Assembly (NCBI GenBank): GCA_026119935.1
Contig: JALRMH010000035.1
Span: forward strand, 186,001 to 250,000
Direction of reading: 5' to 3'
Source of the DNA: Endothia cerciana
Lineage: Eukaryota; Ascomycota; Sordariomycetes; Diaporthales; Cryphonectriaceae
Length of the DNA: 64,000 bases
Position 1 is the stretch's first letter. Each line of letters starts with the position of its first letter. The notes beneath the pieces were generated by a model. It made no database searches, was not told the DNA's origin, and saw only the letters and a program-made list of their open reading frames with translations. Positions 24,506 through 37,083 of this stretch are shown here, piece by piece. Position numbers and translations under genes: made by a program.

Positions 24506-25200
24506 ATGGGCCGGACCAACCTCCCCTCGCTGCTCCAGGCTCTCCGCTCTCTGGCTATCCCTTCCTCCTCAGGTGCGCCTTCGAGCTGCCCGCCCAGCTC
24601 TCCTGGTCCCCCGTCTCCTGCGCCACCCTGGACCGTCGAGTCCTCACCGCGCCCGAGGTGCCCTCTCCCCCCTCCCCCCCCTCGCTTCCATCCCCTCCCC
24701 TCGCGCCGCGCCGTGCCAACGCCGTCCTCGCCCACTTCGTCAGAACCTTCATGACCACTGACGCCCCAGGGCCCCTTGGCTGTGCAACGCAAGATCACAA
24801 CGCCCCTCTCCCTCCCCTGTGCCCACACCCCCATACAGTCCTCGCAACAGCCCGCCGCAGCGCTGGCCCCCCCCCCCCCCCCCAAGGGCCGCCCCTGCCA
24901 CCGCCTTTCAGGTCTGGGCCTCGCCCCCTCGGCTGCCCGCCCCAAGGCGGTCCCAGCGCTTTAGAAAGCCAGCCAACCATACTGGTCAGAGCCCTCCTGG
25001 TGTTGGCAGCCCCTGTCTGGCACCGAATTAAGGGGACATACGACCGCGCGTGGGAGCGCGCCGAGACCAGGTTGGGGTTCCAGAGGCGAGCCCAGCCCTC
25101 TCCCGGCCAGCCTCCTTCGATCTCAGCTGCGTGTCGTCCAGGCCTGACAACATATTCTTCGAGCCTCGACACGGTCAAGCCGACCCTCTCCCCCTCCTAG
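24506..25200 (+). CDS. Doubtful Pro/Ser-rich small gene
   Basis: An ATG in good context at 24506 begins MGRTNLPSLLQALRSLAIP, a plausible amphipathic N-terminus. That frame then turns into low-complexity Pro/Ser sequence and stops near 24754. A second frame, open until 25200, carries a more protein-like stretch (ILVRALLVLAAPVWHRIKGT then YDRAWERAETRLGF), so a spliced product joining the two is possible, but no junction stands out. The whole area is C/T-rich on the plus strand, which creates long open frames by composition alone. It is listed as a candidate only. Confidence 0.22.
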
Positions 25201-26046
25201 CCCAGCGCTCTCCGTACTGGTGGCCTTGGAGTCTTGCCCTCCTCGGTCCCCGGGCCCTTTCCACAGGGGGCATATTTCATTCTCGCGAGCCCCAGCTTCT
25301 CCCTCCCCCCCTCCTTCCCCTCACGACATCCCAGGGCTCGACACCGCCCGGCCCCCCAGGTCTCTCCGTCGCCTCTACCAACCTAACGCCTGGCGGCGTC
25401 CATCATCTCCCTCCCACCGGCCGCAGACGTCCTCCCCGCGCCCTCGGCGGCTTCGCTTCCCTCCCTGGCGGCCCCCACGACACCTCGAAAGCCATCGGGG
25501 CGACAATGACAAATAGTAAGACAGCACAGCACAGGCCGGATTGCTTTGTGCCGCGTTGGCTTTGTCTTGCATCACAGCACAGCACTCACATCGCAGGGGC
25601 AAAGAGGGAATCTTGGGGTCATGAGTGGAGGGTCTAATAATCATTCTTTCATTCCTCTAAGAACCCCCATCGGGAAAGTCTTCTAGGTATCGCCAAGAAA
25701 GGAACAAAAGAGGAGGCCGGGCCATGGTGGCGCCCTCTCTCCCAACCACAAGTCGTACATGCGTACTGTCACAGGAGGAAAAGACAGAAGCCAAACCCAT
25801 TTCCCCAGGACCAGACACATGAAATTCATTCCCTATACGGTATAACGCCACAGCCCAGAACGATGAAAACCCAAAGGGGGGGGGGGGGGGCGGGGAAAAT
25901 AAGGAGATAGGCAATGCTAGTAATACCACAAAAAAATCTGAATAAACCGTACACTCTCTTTATGAGAAACCGTGTATGTATTCGTATACCATCACCATCC
26001 CCAGGTCTTAAAAATGCTTCTTTTCATTCCCAAGCCTGCTCCTCTT
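25201..26046. other. Low-complexity C-rich DNA and 3' flank of ACC gene
   Basis: Plus-strand C/T-rich sequence continues to about 25500, followed by the 3' flank of the carboxylase gene. A long G-run sits at 25877-25890. No convincing gene was found. Confidence 0.5.
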
Positions 26047-29000
26047 CTAAGACGAAAGCTGCTTCAGCAGCGCCTCCTTCTCCGCCACGGGAAGGTTCGA
26101 GAGCGCAGCCCGCACGCCCTCGAACGCATTCTTGTCAACCAGCAGCTCGGCGATGTGCGTGCGTGTCGCCTCCGTCTTCATGACGGCCACCTTCTCGTTG
26201 ACCAGCTGGCGGTGCTCCTCGTACCACAGAGCCACTTCGCGGTCTGACTTGTCAAACTTCCCGATGCCGCTCCAGGCCTTGAGCAGGGAGAGGTGTCGGC
26301 TGCGCAAGGTGGCAGGGTCCTTGGCCGCAACGGACGTGACGGCGGCGGCCATGCGGCGCAGGATGTACTCCTCGTTGAGACGTCTGCGCACGCGCCAGTA
26401 GAAGAAGCGGCGGGATTCGCGCCACTCGAGCTGATCGCGGATCACGCCCTTGGCCTTCATACGCCCAGACCGGTCGTGCAGGTCGGCAAACTGCAGACTG
26501 ATCTGGGCGTAGATGGGCAGGAGCTGTTCCTCACGTTCGGCGATCTTTGCGGAGATGGCCTCGATCTCCTCCTTAGGAGCTCCGCTGGACTGGGCGGTAG
26601 CCAGTGACTTCTTGAGTGCAGCGTAGGTTGGGTCGTTGCGTGCCATGGTCGCGAGCTGCTTGTCCTTGCGGTACTTGATACCGACGATACCCTCAGGCTC
26701 CAGGACACCACCACGGGCCTCCACGTCGGCGTACATCTCCATGGCGGTAGGGTTGATGGTGGGGTCGACAACGACCCAAGATCCTCCACGGAGCTCACCG
26801 AAGGGGGGAATGTAGACGAAGATGGGCTGCTCATACTTGACGAGGGCATCGACGATGAACGAACCGTACTTGAGCACCTCGTTGTACATGTCGCGCTGAC
26901 CACCAGAGAAACCACGCCAGTTGGCAAGGATCATCAGAGGCAGCTGCTCACCATAGTTGAAATCGTTGATAGCCTGGGCGGTCTTGAAGGCGGAGTTGGG
27001 GTACCAAACACCACCGGCCTCTTGGCTGACCTGCTCAATGGAGTCAGGGTTGGCGGGGTCAGCAGGCGTGACATTCTCAACAGATCGGGTCTCGACCGCG
27101 ATGACACCCATAGGGATACCGCCAAGGCGAGCACGACCAACAACAACGGTCCTGGCCCAGCCGCCGAGGGTCTCGACGAACGAGTCCTTGTCGAACAGGC
27201 CAGGCTGGAAGTCATCGCCATCCTGCTTGCCGGCAATCATCCATCTCACATCATGGGGCACACGGGGCGCTGGTGTGAAGACGACGTCCCGATCCCAGGT
27301 GTCGGCGCTTGGGGCAATGGGCACAGGGTTGTTGCGCTTGTCGGGCACAAAGGACATCCACTTGACAATCTTGGAGATACCAGCCATATCGTCGTCAGCG
27401 GTCATGTGGGACACACCGTTGCGGTACATGATCTGGGTGCCACCGAGCTGCAGGTTGGAGGTGTAGACTTCACGACCCAACAGGTTGTTGAGGGCAGGGG
27501 CACCAGTGAGGATGATAGGCTGGCCCTCGACCTGGACAGCACGCTGGCCGAGGCGGACAAGGTAGGCACCGATACCTAATCGGATAATTAGCAACTGTGA
27601 GGAGCAGGAATGATTGCCAAAACGGGGAGAACTTACCGACGGAGCGACACGTGACAAGCGTGCAGGTGAAGATGTCGTTGTAGGCACGGCTGGTCGCACC
27701 GGCAATGAGACCAGAGCCACGCAGACACTCAACACCGAGGCCGTCCTCTTGACCGACGATGGTGACAATCTTGTGCCTCTTCTCGCCATCCTCAACAACC
27801 TCCTCGGTGATGACGGAGCTCTCGAACCGCTTCTTGGTCTCGTCGTCGAGGTACAGGTACTTGAAGCCAGCCTCCTGCTTCTCGGGGTTGTTGAAGGCGA
27901 CCTTGAAGTGTGGCATAAGCTCAGTCGCAATACCCAGGCGCGCACCAGAGTTGGCAGACAGGTAAATGCGAGGGATGCCAAGCTTGCGAGCCAGCTCGGT
28001 GCACTTGTTGAAGTAGTGGTCCTCCTTGGGACCGAAGGAACCTATCTGGTAAGTGATGTCGTTGGCAATGAGCACAAACTTGCGGCCGCGAGGGTACTCG
28101 GGCGTGCGGGCATTGATAAGCCAGCCGACCATACCGCAGGAGTTGGTGCCCGGCTCACGGGACACCTCAGCCAGCTTGTCTGCGTCATCGAGGACAAGCT
28201 CGCTATAGTCGATACACTCGCCAACTGGAGGCTGCTTCTCGGCGAGGGCCGGCATGACCTTGACAGCCTCTGCCCACGAATTCTGGATGGCCTGACGGAA
28301 CAGCTCAGGGAAGTCGTACACGTACTGTGTCCCCATCAAGTGAGCCTTGTACCGCTTGGGCTGCAGGTGGTTCTTGGCCGGGTACGGCGTTGAGACGGGC
28401 AGCAGGTGCATGGCGCCGATCTTGGTAGTGCCGCCGAGAGAGTGGAAGACCCACTCCCCCTTCTCGGACTTGCGCTCGGCGTAGACCTCGACCTGCACGA
28501 CGAATCCGGAAGTGTTGGTGATGATGACACGCAGGGGGTAAGGAGTGCCGGTGGACGGGTCCGTGCAGATAATGCGGATCTCGACCTGAGCGACACGGAG
28601 GCGCCATCCTCTAGGCCCGAACCGGTCCAGGAAGCCTTGCAGCGAGTACTCGACCTCGCGTGGCTGAAGCTGGAAGACGGGTGTGAAGTTGATGAAGAGA
28701 TGGTTCAAGTCCGAGTTGTTGTTGCCAATGATCTCGAGAGCGTCGAAGATATCGTTGACAACGCGGTCAGCCTCAGAGATCAGGTACTCAGCCGTGGGGA
28801 TCTCGTCACGGAGCCTGCCAGGACGGATAACAGCACGTGTGAAGTAGCGCTTGTCGGCCTCGTTCTCCTTGGCAGCAGCCTCGTACACGTGGATGTTCTT
28901 GTTCTCAGTGAAGACAGGCTTGATCTTGAACTTGGACAGGCGGTTCAGCTCCAGCTGGAAGGCAAGGGCCGGCTCGGTGTGTCGGATGCTGTCGTCTTCC

Positions 29001-32000
29001 TCGTACGTCGGGCCACGGAACGTGTAGTATCCGGGGTACGAACCGTCGGGGCGACCGCAGATGAACGTGACGCGGCGGACACCGCGCGAGTGGAGCTCGC
29101 TCTTGAACTGGTCGATGATATCTCGGATGCGAGAGAGGGTGTCCACATCGTCACCGCTCTCGGAGTCATGAACGGCGATGTTGACCACGTTGGACAGTTC
29201 TTCCTGCGAATCACGACGGGTAGGCTTGCGCTTGCCTTCGAGGTTCGCGATCAGGGTGTTCTTCTTCTGGAACAGAGGCAGGGTGTCCAAGGCCTTGGAC
29301 AGAAGCTCATCCACATCGTCGAGGTACTTGCAGGGAATGATGACACCACGGCGGACAGGTTCCTCCTCGGTCTTGCGGGTCAAGTAGGACATGTCGCTGA
29401 TGGAGTGGATGCGGTGGAAACCATAATCTCCTTGAATGGGCGTTATGGGCGTTGCCGGCGTTGCCGGGGACGAAGGCGCGGCTGTCTCGATCGGCAGGCC
29501 GAATTCAGACTGCCCAATCTTCCTAAGCTGGAAGTCCCAAGACACGAAGGCTGGGTTGTCCGACTCGTCGCCGTGGTACTCGATTTGCCGGAGGATGTAC
29601 GCACGGTAGGCACGACGAACGTACACCTCCAAAGCGGCGAGGCCAACCCAAGGATCTGCGTGGGCGAAGAATTGTGGCAACACATCGAAGACGGTGTACT
29701 TGGAGTCAACGATCTCCTTGATGACACTGAGGCTAGGGTTGCGGTGGTCCAGACCAGCCTCACCGTACCTCGACTCGACGACCGACGAGCGCAGGATGTG
29801 CTCCATCTGGGCCTTGCGCTCTTCCAGCGATGGCAGGGCACACTGGATGAGGATCTCGCGAGCCTTCAGAGACACCTTAGCCGTCTGCCGCGACTCGAGG
29901 TCTGCCAGCTGCCTGAGCACAGGCCGGAGGTATTTGCCAACGTTGCCGACGTTAGGCTTGTTGGGGCGGTACTCCTCCAGCAGGGCAACGGCTAGGTTGT
30001 TCTTGGCGCTGACACGGCTGTGAGACAGGACCGTCTGGACAACCTTGGTCACGTCTTCCTTGTTGGCATCACGAAGAGCCAGGATGATCTCCTCATCCTG
30101 CAGCTTCTGCCCGGAGAAATACCGCTCGACCTCAGCATATCTCTCGAGCAGGCTGAAGATGACCTTCAGCTCGCGGACCTTCTGACCCTCACTGTACAGG
30201 TCCAGAGTGGCGGTCAAGGGCTCCAAGGTGAGCCTGAGGTTGGCCTGGTCGTTTGGTGCGACGTTGTCGTCAAGGAACTTCTGGAACGCGCGGAGCAGCG
30301 CCTTGGCAGGGAACTCGGTGCCGCGCGACTTGGCCCGCTCGACAGACTGGGCGAACTGGGCGTCCAGCTTCTGCGGCATACGGCTGTGAAGGGCCGAGAA
30401 TTGAGCAGCCCATTCGCTATATGGCAGCTCTGGGTCGCGCAACACCTCCACGAGCTCCTTCAACGTCTGGGTCATGACGACAGTATTGTCGAAACCCTCA
30501 AGGATGTTGACAAGAGTGCCGTAGAGCTTTGCGAACCGCTGGGAGGCCTTGTCACCAACCACCATCGGGGGACCGAATTCCGGAAGCTGGCCGAGGAAGG
30601 GCTGGGCCTGCTTGACGCGGCTGGGGTCATCCAGGACTAAGATGCCCAGAATGTCGCCTGCCTCGATGGTGGTACCAGGCTGCTTGATGAGCTGGACCAC
30701 ACCGTCCTCCTGGGCGATGAGGGGCATGTACATCTTCATGACCTCGACCTCGGCGAAGATCTGGCCAGCCTTGACGTGCTCGCCGTTCTCGACCGAGTAG
30801 GAGACGAGCTTCCCCGGGGAGGGCGTGCGCAGCTGGGTGGGGTCGTTCTCCTGCTCGAGCAGGCAGGTCTTGCTGTCGACGGAGACACGGGTAGCGCCGA
30901 CCTCCTCCTTCCAGTATATGCTGTGGCTGTGTCCATCGAGCAGGATGAGCAGACCGCCGTCGCTGAGGGCACGGATGCCGACGGAGCACTTGGAGCCGTT
31001 GATAAAGAGGTGGTAGCTATCCAGGCTCGACCGCGTGACGGTAAACTTGTAGCGGAAGCCCTCATAGATGAAGTCGATCGGGAAGACCGTCTTGAGAATG
31101 TCCTTGGAGGGGACTTGGCCCTTGTTCAGACCCGACTTGTAATCAGCGAAGCACTCCTCGCTCGCGATATGGGCCTTGGTGACAGCACCGCAGACAACGG
31201 CGAGCGTGGGGTCCGGGCGCTCGGCGGTGAGCTTATTCGTGATCAGCTCGTCCAGCCAGCCGGTGGTGATGGTGTTGTCCTCAAAGGCCTCCGTCTCCAA
31301 AAGCTTGATGAGGTACTCGACGGTCGTGCGGAAGTCGCCACGGATACTCAGCTCCTTCAGGGCGACGACCATGTGCTTCCGTGATGCCTGTCGGTTCTCG
31401 CCATAGGCGAAGATGTGACCAAACTGGGAGTCCGAGAAACTGTGGATACCGGAGCCAGTACTGACGGAGAAGTAACCCCAGACGTTGGAGCTACTCCTGA
31501 AGTTCAGGTCGTGCATGACACCGTTGGACGGCTTGAAGCCCTCACCAGGGTCCTCAGAGGTGATACGGCAAGCGGTGGTGTGGCCCTTGGGGGTCGGCCT
31601 CCGCTGGGCCTCGGCGCTGCCCTCGTTCTTGAACTCGAAGTCGATCTCGGTAGCGGCCTTGGGGTCCACACCGTACAGCAGGCGGATGTCGCGGATGCGG
31701 TGCAGTGGCAGCCCCATGGCAATCTGAAGCTGAGCAGCGGGCAGGTTGACACCGCTGACCATCTCGGTGGTGGGGTGCTCGACCTGGAGGCGAGGGTTCA
31801 ACTCGAGGAAGTAGAACTTGTCATCGTGGTGCGAGTACAGGTATTCGACGGTACCGGCGGAGACGTAGCCGACGAGGCGACCGAGTCTCACAGCGGCCCC
31901 CTCCATCTTCCTGAAGGTGTCGGGCTTGGCGATTGTGACGGGAGCCTCCTCGATGATCTTCTGGTGGCGTCTCTGGACGGAGCAGTCTCTGCCGAAGAGG

Positions 32001-33161
32001 GAGATGTTGTTGCCGTACTGATCAGCGAGAAGCTGGACCTCCAGGTGGCGGGCGCTGCTGGCGAGCTTCATGATGAAGATGGGCGAGCCGGGGATCTCGC
32101 TGGCAGCAGCCTTGTACAGCTGCTCGAAGCCCTCCTCGCTCAGGGCCTTCCGGATACCCTTGCCACCGCCACCTTCAGAGGCCTTGATCATGACGGGGAA
32201 GCCGATCTCCCGCGCCTTCTTCAGGCCTTCCTGCCATGACTGGACGCAACCCTTCATATACACGTCGTCAGTCACAGTCACGATGCCGTGTTCGTCAATA
32301 GCGACATCGTCCACGCCCGTACCCGACCACGGTATGCAAGGCACCTCGGCGTGTTGTGCAACGATTGTCGAGGAGATCTTGTCGCCGAGGGAGCGCATGG
32401 CCGAGCCGGGGGGTCCGATGAAGACGATCTTCTTGGGGGAGGCAGCGAGCGATTCTGGCAGTTTCGGGTTCTCGGAGGCGTGACCCCTGTTCGTAGCTCA
32501 AGTCAGCCATCTCTGCGCTCGGCAGCCGTCGGGGGGGGGGGGGGTCCCGTGCGTCTCTCCAGACTTACCAGCCTGCCCACACGGCGTGGACGTTCATCCG
32601 CTCGGCCACATCCACGATCAGCTCCACGTTGGCGTAGTTGTGGTTGTTTGTGCCACCCGGGACCTCGACGTAGTGGTCTGCCATCCGGATGTAGTCTGCA
32701 TTGGCCTGCAGATCTTCTGGGGTGGCCATGACGGTGAAGTGGATGGCGCGCTCGTCGCCGAAGGTTTCGTAGGCCCATTTCCGGACGGATCGGATCTCCT
32801 TGACGGCAGCAATGCCGTTGTTGGCGATCAGAACCTGTCATCCCGAGCCACGGTCAGTCTCGTGTGGGTCTCCTCCCCACCCTCCCAGTTCGGACTTCTG
32901 GGTTGTGCATTCCGGGAAGGGACTCACGTTGGAAATGACGGTGTGGCCGTCGTTGGCAGCGACAAAGTCCTTGACCTTTGAATTTGGCGCATTGTCTAAC
33001 CTGTTACCCCCGATGAAGTGGTCGGCCACCTTGCGCAGTTCAGCATAGCTAGCCTTGCCGTTGCTCTGGGGAGCCACCAACAAGCTGCCACGCCGTTGGG
33101 AGGATGCGCCGTTGGCGAGGCCATTGGCGCCATTGGGCCCGATGTTGAGCGTCTCGGTCAT
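26047..33161 (-). CDS. acc1: Acetyl-CoA carboxylase (multifunctional)
   Basis: Four exons (32928-33161, 32569-32834, 27637-32486 and 26047-27575) join with exact phase through introns of 93, 82 and 61 bp, giving about 2292 residues, the normal fungal length. The enzyme makes malonyl-CoA from acetyl-CoA and bicarbonate for fatty-acid synthesis in the cytosol. Biotin carboxylase comes first (NNGIAAVKEI, ATP-grasp loop KASEGGGGKGIRK near residue 270, HLEVQLLADQYGN), then the biotin carrier with EVMKM (modified Lys near residue 751), the long central ACC region, and the two carboxyltransferase halves (SANSGARLG; ANWRGFSGGQRDMY; QISLQFADLHDR; GVI-type C-terminus). The start begins MTETLNIGPNG. The frame is also open for 117 codons upstream of this ATG. 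The second intron contains a run of 14 C on the coding strand. The gene is intact. Confidence 0.97.
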
Positions 33162-33505
33162 GCCTGCGGCGGTGTTGAAGGAGAGGGGAGGGGCAAGGGG
33201 GGACCGGAGGCTCTGAGATCTGTCGGAAGAGAAGGGTCCGGGGGGGGGGTGGGGGGTATCTAGTGGGTCATTAATGGTACAGAGCAGGAGGGGAGATGCC
33301 GTCGTGGAGGGTAGTCCGACGGAATCGAGGTGCCGAGTCTCGAGTTCGAAGGGCTGGTCTTGGACGGTGGCGTATCGGTCCGTGCTGGTTTTGGTCTGTG
33401 TCGTGGAAGCCGGAGCTAGCCAAAGCGCGGCGTTCGAGAAGGACCAGAAAAGTAGCCGAAGAATGCAGTGCGGAGTATCCGTATTACTGCAGGTCCGGTG
33501 ACGAT
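33162..33505 (-). promoter_or_regulatory. ACC leader with in-frame upstream extension
   Basis: On the minus strand the sequence upstream of the ACC start has no stop in the ACC frame back to about 33512 and no ATG in it. The encoded stretch begins with many Arg, Ser and Thr and a hydrophobic patch (ILRLLFWSFSNAALWLAP). Just upstream, CTGAC followed by TTGCAG (ending at about 33506) looks like the 3' end of a leader intron. A non-ATG start could give a longer isoform; this is inference. Confidence 0.4.
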
Positions 33506-34593
33506 TCTGCAAGTTCCCAAGTCAGCGTCAGTCAATCACGGTCCGCCATCCGCACATTTGCAAAACAAAAAAACGTCAGCGCCCCGGGGGGAGGGGGTTC
33601 TTCCGGGGTGGAGGGTGGGAATCCGGCCAAAAGATTCGACCTCGCAGCACCGGGGCCTCTCGAGGCGTCGAGATGTCCACCCCCGGCCGGCCGCAGAGAC
33701 GGCCCCGGCACTGTTGCCGCCCCCAGAGAAGAGCAGATGCACCTGACCCCGAGTTGCAGATGGTTAAAGCCTACCTGTCCTATGCTGATGTCCTCACGGC
33801 ATCCAAACCACAAACAACGGCCCCGTACTGGGGGTGAGGCGGAAGAGGTAATGTGTCTAGGTTCGTCGTAAGGATACCTAGCAGGGAGGATGGGGGGGGA
33901 GGGGGGGAGGTGGTATCCGCAGTCGTCGAAGTCGTGACAGGGCCTCAGACTAGAAGGACGATGGGGGCAGAAAGGGAGGGGAGGAGGTTTCAATCCAGAA
34001 GAATCAACCCGAAGTGAGAGAGCGTGTTGCTTCGCGACGGAGACGGACAGGCCGGGGGACTTGATATACCCAAACGGAGGATGTTCGAGTCGGCATGGAA
34101 AGGTGGAAGGGGCGCTAGGCTACAACCACACAGCCCAGTACGGGCCAGGGTCCCAGGGGAGATGTTCACGGGAGGGGGGTTTTGCACCCATCGAGGCGTC
34201 CCACCCGAGATCTGCCCATGTACCATGGTACCCATCTCTTCTCCCTCGCTTTTCTCCCCAGCATCCCCCAGCACCTTCTTCACGGGGCTGGAGCACCCTG
34301 AGGCTGGCCCCGACAGGTGCACAGGCAGGTGCGTCAGTAAAACAACGCCGGGTACCCGGGTACACGCCTCCCCTTGGGCCATCCTGACCCTGCAGATCCA
34401 ACGTGTCAGGTGTCCAATCAGAGGGGCGGACTGTTGTGTTGGGGAACCGTTTTGGTGAGATGGCGGGGCCGGCCGATTGTATCTACGGGGGGCGCCACAT
34501 GCTGCTAGGCCACATAGCTAGTTACCAGCAACTTCCCTCATGGGGTAATTGCCCTTTTTATCGATAAGGACCTGAAAACTCCGAGCGGAACAT

Positions 34594-34640
34594 TCACGCG
34601 CGCACACACACACACGCACACACACACGCACACACACACG
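34594..34640. repeat. CA/CACG microsatellite
   Basis: Alternating CA with periodic CG interruptions (cgcgcacacacacacacgcacac and so on), about 45 bp. It is an alternating purine-pyrimidine tract. Confidence 0.85.
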
Positions 34641-35447
34641 CATATACGCACAATCTCTTGTCGTCCTGATCCCCGGACATCTCATGTCCCTCTGCCCTGG
34701 GATGCCACCTTCCCCTCGAGGGGACCCCTCGGGAGATTGGCAGACAGGGCCAGCAACCTCGACGACCGCCAGGGCAGCGCAGCCTCAGATGCGATAATTT
34801 TCCTGGCCGAGGAGAGGCATGGGCAGAAGGAGCTAGCAGCAGCCGCCGGCTGGCGTCCTAGATACGGGAGTACCTTCGGTGCCCGAAGCGCCAGAGCTCC
34901 TTCCTCACACACACGGAGACCGTGTTCTCCCGCGCAACTCGATGGGGCCCCGTCCCAAGAGCCAGCCAACCTTGTCATAGCTGTGTCCGGAACCTTCGGT
35001 GGCTCTGCGATAGCGATGCAGGGGGCTGACCTCAGCTCGAGCGCAGGTGGTATGCACCATCATCACATCACGGCTGACCGCAGCCCCTCTCTCTCGAGCA
35101 CACAAGACCCCTCCCGGGGCGGACGGATGTCCTTTCTTTAGGTTGAAGTTGTTAGGCATGAATCGGGTTTTACCTTTCCAGCCTCTCCTCACTTCCGAAT
35201 CTGGGCCGGGGAGGAGAGAGGCGGGGGTCCGACATGGTAATCGATATGAACTAATCGGGGGGATGTTTTACCCCCCCAGCGACGTCACATCTAGGCAATT
35301 ATTTTATTTTTTTATTTTATTTTTCTTGTTCTATGCTGGCTCCCCAATCTGGGTCCAAATCTCAACCGGAAATCCATCACTCGCGGCTCTTGCCCTGGCC
35401 CGCCCCCGCTAATAAGATTTCCCCTCCCTGGCGGATCTCCGGGGCCA

Positions 35448-35482
35448 TTGGGGGGAGGGGGGAGGGGGGAGGGGGGAGAGGG
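35448..35482. repeat. G-run array (G-quadruplex candidate)
   Basis: Five or more G-runs of at least five bases, each separated by a single A, lie on the plus strand. This fits a four-stranded G structure. Confidence 0.75.
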
Positions 35483-35880
35483 TTTGAAACAATACGAGAT
35501 ACAACCGTACTTCTCACACACATACACGTACATGGTAACCGCTGGCGCCTCGGGGTGAACGGATCGAGGAAGAAAGGGATTAAAAATATGGTACCTCCCG
35601 AGGGTGACATAAACCTGCTGAGACCCTGAGAGGATATATAAAGAGCAGCAGTCATCTTCCGAAAGTCCCCCAGGAACCTGGAGAGAGGGAGAGGGAGAGA
35701 GAAGCATGCATATGTAGTTGACTGCTTGTCCCCAATTGTTGAGGTCCGACTTGCAAGCATGAAGTCGGGGCACCAAGAAGGGCCCTGGAAAAGTTGGGCC
35801 TACCATCCCCTGTCGGAGTTCCTAACTACCCAGTACTACTAACCCAGGGACGCACTTCCCCAACATCTCTTCCGCGCGCT

Positions 35881-35903
35881 CCGCCGCCGCCGCCGCCGCC
35901 GCC
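35881..35903. repeat. CCG trinucleotide repeat
   Basis: Seven to eight uninterrupted CCG units, about 40 bp before the TGGC repeat. Confidence 0.9.
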
Positions 35904-35942
35904 AGCAGCCAGAACGCCACACACGAAGCACTTTTTCCTGGT

Positions 35943-35979
<37 letters not shown>
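35943..35979. repeat. TGGC tetranucleotide repeat
   Basis: Nine copies of TGGC in tandem, followed by degenerate copies (TGGCCGAC twice). Both strands read through as open frames, which explains the apparent coding potential here. Confidence 0.92.
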
Positions 35980-35987
<8 letters not shown>

Positions 35988-37026
35988 GACTGCCTGTGAC
36001 CTGTTCTGCCTTGGTCGGCATCGCAACCTTTCGGTGGATCTCGGAAAATTCGCTGGTTTCGGGACAACACCACCAAGGACTCCCGGGCGCGCGGGCATGC
36101 GAGGACACAATGTTTGAAACACAAGGCCTGTCAGCCTTTTTTTTTTTTCCTTCCTTCCCGAAAAGACAAGATGTCCCCATGATGTTGAGACCTACGTTCA
36201 CGGATGATGCGCCCGCCGCCCTGGAGAGAAGATCTTTGGTGAGGCTGCCCTCCGCCCTCCGCCCTCCCCCGCGCCGGCCTTTGTCCCGCTGGAGACGGGC
36301 GCGCCCGATGTGATTCCAGCCCGAGCAGGTGGGATATATATACCACGAAGAACAAGAAGAAAAAAAAACCCCCAAAAAAAACAAGAAAACAAAAACTTCT
36401 AAGAAAAGCCCGTCTCGGCCTTTATCGCGGCCCCCCGCCCCCCGGGTGCCCATCACCACACGGCCTGTCTCCATAGGCGCCTCCGGGGTTTCTAAATGGA
36501 GCTGTCGAGACGACAATCCCCCATTCGGCCTTACCCTGTGTTCAGCAACCACGTGCCCCGCCATGACGACCTTTGATCAGCACTCCCTCCCCTCCCTCGC
36601 TATCCGGTCCATACCACCTCATGTGTTCTATGATACACTATGCTACACCGCGTGTCGCCGGCCAGTCCTGACCGGGACGGGGTTTTACCCAGAATCAAGA
36701 CAGGTTCCGTATCTTCTCATGACATGTTTTGTAACCCGCCAGTGCCCTGTCCTGTCCGCCGCCCTGGCGCCTGGCGCCTGGCGCCCCCCTCCCCTGCCAC
36801 CCATGACATCGGACCTTTGAACCGTGCGGGTTGGCACGTCTCCTCCCCTCCCCGCCGTCGTCAGGCCCCCTTTGAATCCCGATCGGGTGTTACAGCGCAT
36901 GTGGGCCAGGCCGGCTCACACCCCATCTGGCCCAACCCCCCTTAACCTAGGTAATAACACAGCCTCGCCCGCCCTGGGCCCTCTCCCTTCCTTCCATCCA
37001 GCCTTCGAAGCGTTTTGCCTGAATAG

Positions 37027-37083
<57 letters not shown>
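37027..37083. repeat. CTG trinucleotide repeat
   Basis: About 19 CTG units with one TTG-type interruption early in the array. It would encode poly-Leu, poly-Ala or poly-Cys on one strand and poly-Ser, poly-Gln or poly-Ala on the other, but the flanks lack any gene structure. Confidence 0.92.

Noticed and set aside
28406..29995. 529-codon open frame on the plus strand
   Set aside because: It is the exact complement of the ACC coding exon. GC-rich codon use keeps the opposite strand open, and its translation is Val/Leu/Asp/Gly-rich with no domain.
35794..36820. Several frames of 100-240 codons on both strands
   Set aside because: Driven by the TGGC, CCG and A-rich tracts; translations are poly-Ala, poly-Gly, Ser-Gln or Pro runs without a domain.
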